This document shows positions 57,409 to 64,000 of a stretch of 64,000 bases of DNA, piece after piece. Both the position numbers and the translations under genes were made by a program. The notes under the pieces are model-generated. The model ran no database searches. It was given only the letters and a program-made list of their open reading frames with translations, and was not told the origin of the DNA. This DNA comes from Eublepharis macularius (lineage: Eukaryota > Chordata > Lepidosauria > Squamata > Eublepharidae): positions 12,568,552 to 12,632,551 of the forward strand of contig NC_072790.1 in assembly GCF_028583425.1 (NCBI RefSeq). The letters are read 5' to 3'. Within the stretch, counting starts at the first letter, position 1, and every line of letters starts with the position of its first letter.

Positions 57409-57904
57409 CTAAGAGAAAAATTGAAAATACAACTAATTACTGAAGCCTCTATTATCTTTTATAACATAAATGAGACTGTTCGCAGATTCCTTTTATTATC
57501 AGTCAACAAGAAAGGGTAGAACGGTCTCAGCTTATACAAGACTCATTTAGTGAAAGTATTCATTTTAAGCCTTATTTAGAAAGCTCATGTTTAATTCACT
57601 CTGAGTTACTTTATTTCCCTCACAGCTACATACCACAGGTCTTCCCTCTACTATACATACGTGTGCTTTTCTGATGGTTAGTGCTTGGTTGTCACCACTT
57701 CGTCTGTACATTGTGACTGCAGAGTTTTGGTTGCCAAGTATTTTATTTGGAGTGTAGCCCTGATGTGATGGAGGATGGAGAAAGAAGGAGAGCTGAGGGC
57801 GAGAGCTCTGAGATAAAGGTTCCCTGGACTGAATTCTGTCCTATTACCCCACACTCTGGCTTCGATTTACCTTCTGGTTAAACCCCAGCCACCAAAATAT
57901 CAAT

Positions 57905-58500
57905 AAAGCCAGTTGGGTGTTGTGGTGAAGAGCGGCAGGACTCTAATCGGGAGAGCCAGGTTTGATTCCCCACTCCTCCACTTGAAGCCAGCTGGGTGAC
58001 CTTGTGCCAATCACAGCTTTCAAAGTTTTCTCAGCCCCACCCACCTCACAGGGTGATTGTGGTGAGGTTTAGAGATGGGCACGAACCAAAATACGAACTA
58101 AAGTTTGTCACGAACTGGACCAGTTCATGATTCATGCACCAGTGGTTCATAGAAGCGCATTTTCCACGAACTTCCATGAACTGGTCTGCTAGTTCGTTTG
58201 TTTTGTGTTAAACCCCAATACCCCTTTCCATACTGCTGCTAAGTGGCAGGGAAAGGAGCATTTCCACCCCCGGATCTCAGCAGCTCAGAAAGGGGTATTT
58301 AAACCCCATGAACTGGTTCGCAAACTGGGGAAAGTTCGTGAAAGTTCATGGCTCCTGAAATGGGATGAACCACGAACTGCATGGTTCATTTCCCCCCCAG
58401 TTCATGCCCACCTCTAGTGAGGATAATAATAACACACATTGTAAAGTGCTATGGGGTGGGTATTAAGTTGACCTGAAGAGCGGTATATAAATTGAATGTT
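57905..58500 (+). repeat. Sauria-type tRNA SINE split by a hAT MITE
   Basis: 57905-58069 has gccagttgggtgttgtggtg, B box aggtttgattcccc and cactcctccacttgaagcca. 58417-58500 supplies the tail with gagcggtatataaattgaat. It lies in the intron between the second and third exons seen here. Confidence 0.9.
58070..58416. mobile_element. Non-autonomous hAT MITE, 347 bp
   Basis: Inverted ends TAGAGATGGGCACGAAC and GTTCATGCCCACCTCTA are flanked by 8-bp duplications gtgaggtt (58062-58069) and gtgaggat (58417-58424). The interior has several gttcgtg/cacgaac and gttcatg/catgaac motifs in both directions. It is the same family as the 871-bp element at 23954. Confidence 0.92.
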
Positions 58501-58509
58501 ATTTATTAT

Positions 58510-60020
58510 TTTAAAGAGACAAGCTTTTATAACTGGATGGCAGTGTGCAGCACTGTATTCTGTAACAGGCTTTATTTGTGATCCTAATAATGTAGTACTT
58601 GATAGTGAGGTGATCAGAAACTTGTTTCCCACAGCTATTTTAATGGAACAGACTGCACACAGTTGGAAGAGAACAACAAACAGAGATTTATTTACGGGAA
58701 ACAAGCTGTAGAAACAGTTCTAGATTTTGTGTGGATAAATAGTAAGAACAAAGGTACAACTGGTTCGCAACGCACTCCCCAGAGGTTGTTTTTCCCCCCA
58801 CTGGGAGTTAACTAATTGAGCCTCAGTCTAAGTTAAAAACACAAATACTAGGCAGTGAAATTATTGTCTTTCCCCCAGAAAGTGCTCTTCAGAAGTTAAG
58901 GCTTATTTGTAACTTTTATACAGCTGACAGGCTTCTGTTCAAGTACTAGGCCATTCTTTTACACTTTCAGAGAACATGGCTTTAGAAACAGTACCAGAAA
59001 ACTTAGATTTTGGATGGACCCTCCACAGGGTGCTTGTTTGCTTCCTTAAAACAACCCTTCCCCCCTAAAATCCTAACTTTAAGCCCAAAAGAAAAAGCCT
59101 AACTCAGCGTACGCTGTTATCCATGCCCAAAATTTCCCGGTCCAAAGGAAAATGTGTATCACTTCTCCTTATTTAAACTGAGGCGACTCTTTCTCCCTCC
59201 CATCCAGTGGAGCTCCCAAGGGTTCTGATTGGCTGGCTGGTCTCTGGGGCTTGCTTGTGGGCAGACTCTATTCTTTATTAGGTATTTTAGTCAAAAATAA
59301 AGATAAACTCCAATTCTGAAAATTGTAAAATGTTGAATTATACTTCTCACGCAAAAAGGATGTAAATGGTCACCAAGTGAGTAGATCCCACTTCACCATT
59401 CAAATAAAATAGATCTAGCAAAGGCACACTAGTATAAATGATGGGTTTCCAGTGTGTAAAACTGGGTTTCCAGTGGGTAAAATATCCGCCAATTGTGTGG
59501 TATAGTGACAATGCATTAATGTACGCGGACTAGGGGATGTTTGCTAATCTCCACTTTCATCTGCAGTCCCCTGTATTGATCCTATAAAAGCAGAAGGTGC
59601 TTTTCATGCAGTGCAAGGGGCTGTAGAAAGAGGGGATAGTCAGCCAAGACCCTTGTTATGAGCAGAGTTGTTTATCGGAATCTGGGAACAACCCATATTT
59701 AGCCGATTAGATTGCTAAACTTTACACACACTTAATCTTAGCCATAAGGCCGAGAAGCAAAACTAACCTTGCTATTCCCACTTAAAAGTTAACAAATCAG
59801 AGTGTAACAGCTGCCATGTAAGATATGCAGCCCAGTTCTATGCATGTCTACTCAGAAGCAAGCCCCACTGTGTTCATAAGCATGTCTGATAGCGAATGTA
59901 GATGTAATTACAAGAGACACAATGAGATCATGATAGCCAGACCTCCCCCAAGTTATTCCAGTAGTCCCTATAATTTTTTTTCCTGTCATGTCTCCCCTAC
60001 ATATTTGACAAGTAATATTA
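58510..60020. other. Intron, little recognisable
   Basis: A short gcccagttctatgcatgtct fragment near 59829 looks like the edge of a palindromic repeat. No exon is seen. Confidence 0.35.
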
Positions 60021-60024
60021 TTAG

Positions 60025-61335
60025 TTTCTCATGGGACAGACACAAAGGGTTGCTGTTGGAGATCAACTGTCTCGAGAATGGGGATTATCTTGCGGGGTTC
60101 CGCGGGGGGCAGCCTTATCTCCCATGTTATTCAACCTCTATATAAAGCCTTTAGAACTCATTCTCAGCTATGGAGGTGGATGTCACCAATATGCAGATGA
60201 CATACATCTCACTATCCAGGTCCCCCCAGGATGCAGTAGAAATCTTGGATTGCTGCCTGACAGCTGTAGCAAAACGGCGAAAAACGAACGAATTGAAAAT
60301 GAACCCAGACAAGACGGAAGTGATGCTTGTTGGGAAGGCAGGTATCTTGAAGGACATTGTACTCCCCACTTTTGATGGAGTTTGTCTGACCCTCGCAGAC
60401 GTGGTTAAGAGCCTAGGGGTTATATTGGATCCAGTGCTACTACTACTAGAACAAGTTAAGGCAGCTGCAAAAAACCACTTTTTACAACCTCATAGTAGCC
60501 TGGAAGATGGGTTCTTACCTCGACATGGCCGACCTGGCCACCTGGATCCATGCTATGGTAACATCAAGACTTGACTATTGCAATGCACTATACATAGATC
60601 TCCCATCCAAATTAACTAGGAGACTCCAATTGGTGCAAAACGCTGCAGCACGACTGCTATCAGGAACAAGCAGGAGCATGAACATCACTCCCATTCTACA
60701 GTCACTCCATTAGCTACCGTGCTCAGTTCAAGGTATTGGTTATCACATACAAAGCTCTTCACGGCCTTGGCCTGGCATACCTATGGGACTGCTTCTCTCC
60801 CTATGTTCCTCCATGGTAGCTTTGCTCACCTGCACATGGGCGAAATCAACAGTTGCCCGTACACGGGCTTTCTCTGTGGTGGCCCCTACCCTGTGGAACA
60901 ACCGGCCTGAGGAGGTCAGGAGAGCCCCCACTCTCCAAGCTTTCTGCAAACGATGCAAAACCAAATTATTCAAAATGGCTTTTGTACTGTAGGGAGGGGC
61001 TCTCAGATGCTTTGCTAATGAGTTTAGGACCACAGACTTCACCACTATGTTGCCTTACGTACTACCTGCCCTCTTAAATATGTGCTCCTATGAGCTACTT
61101 GTGCTTCATGTGGTCCAATGTCAGCTCGAGAACTGCTTATGTTCTGTTTCAGCATTTCTTCAACTCTGTATTGGATTCTTGCTAATGCCATGTCTTTGTA
61201 AAATTGTGTTTATTTACCCTATGGCATTGTTTATGGAAATGTCCTTGAAATTAACTGTACTAGTCTCACACTGGGTAATCCGTCTTGAGTCTCAGCGAGA
61301 AAGGCGGACTATAAATGACATAAATAAAATAAATA
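60025..61335 (+). mobile_element. L2-like LINE, 3' part with intact 3' end
   Basis: The plus strand encodes QRVAVGDQLSREWGLSCGVP, SPMLFNLYIKPLELI and HQYADDIHL (catalytic YADD kept), then, after a frame shift near 60170-60230, KTNELKMNPDKTEVMLVGKA, SLGVILDP, VTSRLDYCNALYID, RRLQLVQNAAARLLSG and VVAPTLWNNRPEEVRRAPTL. The 3' UTR ends gagtctcagcgagaaaggcg and an ATAAA-type tail at about 61330. It is 5'-truncated at the start of the RT core and has frame shifts and stops. It is the best-preserved L2 here and was my reference for the others. Confidence 0.93.
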
Positions 61336-61577
61336 ATGAAGACAATGGCAATTTCCAGAGGCTCACTCATTTTGGGAGTTCCCTGTTAAGGCTTTGCTAC
61401 CAGCAAGTATGATAATTTAACTGCTTGTTGCTGTATATTGAAAGAAATGAAATAATTCTCTCTTGTCTTTTTGACAAGTAAGCCTCCATTCTGGATCCTC
61501 TATAATATGCAACTCTGGAATAGCTATATTATGAAGTCAGTAATTTAAACAGCAACAGCAATACAAACTGCTCATTG

Positions 61578-61818
61578 TGCTGTAGCATAGTGGTTAAGTG
61601 GCTGGGCTCTGAGTCTGCATTCTGCTGGTTTGACTCCTATTACTGCCATGAACTCTGCAGATGACCTTGGGCAAACCAGTCCTCTCAGCTCCTGTTCCCC
61701 AGCTGTATTGTGGGGGTAATAAGAACACTGACTTTGTTAACGGTGCTGAGTGTGGCACTAATCTGTCTAGAAGTTCAGTATATAAGCACATGGTTGTTAT
61801 TGTTATCATTATTGCTTG
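61578..61818 (+). repeat. tRNA-derived SINE, diverged
   Basis: Head tgctgtagcatagtggttaa, B-box-like ctggtttgactcc, gatgaccttgggcaaaccag, and a tail agttcagtatataagcacat with TTGTTATTGTTATC repeats. Confidence 0.78.
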
Positions 61819-61995
61819 CTGCAACCAACTGAAACATTCTTTATATTTCTTATATTGTTTTAGTAACTTTTAAACACTTGAATTTTATAGAGAAAGTTTT
61901 TTGTTTTTCAAAAAAGAAAAAAATAGGCATACACACAGACATAATAAATTAGAATGGAAACCATCATAAAAGGAATGTTACAAAGAAGGTATCAC

Positions 61996-62136
61996 CTGTG
62001 ATGGAGTGAAGCCAGACATACTGAAAGCGGAAAAGACAAGGGGCAACTCAGCCTTTAGCAACATCTCGATGTAGTGTGCACTACAAAAATAGACTGGATG
62101 AATGCCAGATGCAGCTGTGTCAACAGGCAGGTGAAT
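61996..62136 (-). CDS. TBC1D32: Coding exon of a TBC-domain gene (third from last), probably TBC1D32
   Basis: On the minus strand a 141-bp block (47 codons, phase 0) is bounded by an acceptor ending ...ggtcag and a donor starting gtgatacc. It reads [11 protein letters not shown]... through [15 protein letters not shown] to ...MSGFTPSQ with no stop. The next two exons continue it in frame. The peptide resembles the C-terminal atypical TBC region of TBC1D32, a large ciliary and Hedgehog-pathway protein, as I remember it; I could not search. TBC domains normally act on Rab GTPases, but TBC1D32 is regarded as lacking the usual catalytic residues. Splice sites, exact codon multiples and the linked exons make the coding status strong. 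The paralogue name is less certain. Confidence 0.8.
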
Positions 62137-62139
62137 CTG

Positions 62140-62575
62140 ACCAATGAAGCAACAACATCCAATATTATACCACCTTTGAAAGAATATGGTGCATTTTTAG
62201 TCTAAATTCAAATGCAGATCAACAACATGACAATAGCATGTACATAATCAACTAGAGGCAAATTAATGAGCGCTGGGTTGGATCCACAGTTTGGTTTGTG
62301 TGAGTAGGAGGCACGTCAATGGATTCCTCCTCTCCAGCTCCCCTCATTGCCTCCCCACAACCAAATCCGATACCATTCCTAAAGGTGACCCTCAGGAGTG
62401 GCTTTTCAGGAGGCAACAGAGGGACCTATAGATGGAGTGAGAAAATTCTTGTTCTGTGAGCAGAACTCCATTTGCATGCCTCAGGATCCCCCACAGTATT
62501 TGGTGCCAACCTTACTTGTTCAGGAAAAACACAGCAGAGAAAGAAGTTAAGAAAAACAGGACATTAAGTAAAGTA
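62140..62575. other. Intron upstream of the third-from-last exon, nothing recognisable
   Basis: No repeat family or exon identified. The polypyrimidine-like acceptor region of the exon at 61996-62136 lies at its left edge. Confidence 0.35.
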
Positions 62576-62589
62576 GAAAGTTAAGTAGA

Positions 62590-63774
62590 CAAAGCACCAG
62601 GAGCCTAAGCTCAAGGAGGCAAAAAAGGGGTTACAATTAAACACCTTATACCTTCTAAGGATTAACAAATTTGTGTATCCAGTCAACTTACACAGAAAAG
62701 TCAAGTCCAATATCAATATCATACAAAGTCCCATTCACAAATTATTTCTGTTTGTTCTCTTGTTTTAAAGGTTGCCTTTTACGGAGCATACAAAGTTATA
62801 AAACACCGGTCTACTTGGATTTTTCTATGATGTATTAACAGAGATGTAATGAATTTCAACTTGATATATATTTTTCTATAAACTGTTTTACCTAAACTTT
62901 TGTAACTATTTATAAATGATGTTTATGGACTATCATTTTAATAATTTTTAATAATTATAAAATGAATGTATGACTATAATTAACTTAAGTAAGAACTATG
63001 TTATTTATTATTATCTTTGTATGAATTATGGTTCTGTGGTAACCTATGGATTTGTTTTACTATAAAATCTGGGGGCGTGTGCTGGCGGTGTGGGGCGGGA
63101 GGGCTAGGAGGCTGCATCTCCATGGCACGCACTCCCATCCCCCGCGCCTCCTCCGGTGCCCCCTCCGGCACCCCGCACCCTGAGGCCACCACCTACCTGG
63201 CCTCAATGGGCACGCTGGCCCTGTATATACTATGTAACAACCTAAAGTGCCTCACCCCACCGATATTGACTATACTGGAGATGGAAGTTTGAATACGGTT
63301 TATTGAAAGGAATTGTAAGTCCATGTCTTTATTTTATTATGTTGTATAGGAATGCCTTGGAGTAAATATACGGTTGTTAATTATAGAAATATTGGCCGGA
63401 AGAAGACTGTTCTCGAAACGAGCCGGAAGAGACGGGGCCGGCAAAGCACGTAGCCAACTTCTTGGGAATGCCACCTCTGTTCTACCCTACAGGAGAAGAA
63501 CAAGCGGCTTTGTTAGACTGTATGCCGAAGGACTTTGTATGCTCTGTAAAAGGCAACCTTTAAAACAAGAGAACAAACGGAAATAATTTGTGAATGGGAC
63601 TTTGTATGATATTGATATTAGACTTGACTTTTCTGTATAAGTTGACCGAATAACACACAAATTTGTTAATCCTTAGAAGGTATAAGGTGTTTAATTGTAA
63701 CCCCTTTTTTGCCTCCTTGAGCTTAGGCTCCTGGTGCTTTGGTTAATAGGTTTTCCCTTACATTTTGGCGCCAT
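62590..63774 (+). mobile_element. Inverted-repeat retroelement, probably Penelope-like, with 14-bp target duplication
   Basis: A 14-bp duplication gaaagttaagtaga flanks it at 62576-62589 and 63775-63788. Arms 62593-62798 and 63537-63742 are near reverse complements (caccaggagcctaagctcaa opposite ttgagcttaggctcctggtg). The right part holds gaagactgttctcgaaacga, a motif type common in Penelope-like terminal regions, and ends cattttggcgccat. A GC-rich stretch at 63070-63225 lies between the arms. No protein motif was found, so a solo LTR-type element remains possible. Confidence 0.65.
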
Positions 63775-63788
63775 GAAAGTTAAGTAGA

Positions 63789-64000
63789 AACAGGACATTT
63801 CTACTTATATGCCCTCTGCACAGAAGAAACACTGATGTACTCACTTAGCTCCTGTATACACAAGAAGTTATATATTCACATCAATGGTGGAAATATACTC
63901 TTGTTGTCAGGGATGGACTGAGACACATTTCTTCCCTCATTGGCTGCTTGGCACAGTCCAGGATGCATCTTTGCCTTGTTGCAGAAGGTGCTGGAGATGC
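63789..64000. other. Window end, nothing recognisable
   Basis: A minus-strand open stretch at 63940-64000 (HLQHLLQQGKDASWTV) could be the start of a further exon, but I see no clear donor site. Confidence 0.2.

Noticed and set aside
52503..62136. Assignment of the TBC exons to TBC1D19
   Set aside because: The C-terminus I recall for TBC1D19 differs from the [11 protein letters not shown] end seen here, so I preferred TBC1D32.

Overview
The window is non-coding-rich chromosomal DNA from a reptile, most likely a squamate. The evidence is repeat content: tRNA-derived SINEs of the Sauria type, a 5S-rRNA-derived SINE, CR1, L2-like, L1, Penelope-like, Ty3/Gypsy, hAT-type and Helitron elements lie side by side, and many are inserted inside one another. 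There is no bacterial gene organisation, CRISPR array or operon. The species cannot be named from this sequence.

Host genes. Three spliced exons on the minus strand (61996-62136, 57220-57408, 52503-52622) join in frame and encode the C-terminal end of a TBC-domain protein. I recognise it as probably TBC1D32 (broad-minded), but only from memory. The stop codon is at 52503-52505, so the rest of the gene lies to the right of the window. A CpG island at about 7.34-8.08 kb carries YY1, NRF1, CACGTG and CCAAT motifs. It looks like a housekeeping-type promoter, probably firing rightwards, for a gene I could not identify.

Layout. 0-7.3 kb: SINEs and minus-strand L2 and CR1 fragments. 7.3-8.1 kb: CpG island. 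8.2-12.1 kb: a 154-bp satellite array, present again in inverted orientation at 16.9-18.3 and 19.3-19.9 kb. Between the arrays are a CR1 ORF1 esterase fragment, a minus-strand L2 and two short tandem repeats. 19.9-23.8 kb: a truncated minus-strand Gypsy element (gag-protease plus one LTR) with an L1 tail inserted in it. 23.8-28.9 kb: CR1 and SINE copies split by hAT-type elements. 29.0-35.2 kb: two Helitrons joined head to tail. 35.7-49.0 kb: three pieces of one Penelope-like family and a larger copy of another. 50.5-51.9 kb: an inverted L2 insertion with a six-copy 160-bp internal tandem array. 52.5-62.1 kb: the 3' end of the TBC gene, whose introns hold CR1, L2, SINE and MITE insertions. 62.6-63.8 kb: an inverted-repeat retroelement with a 14-bp target duplication.

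The most interesting structures are the Helitron pair with an exact CTAA/TC junction and complementary deletions, the twin-primed L2 with a 160/320-bp higher-order repeat, and the 154-bp satellite in opposing orientations. I saw no intact autonomous element. Every transposon protein seen is frameshifted, deleted or truncated.
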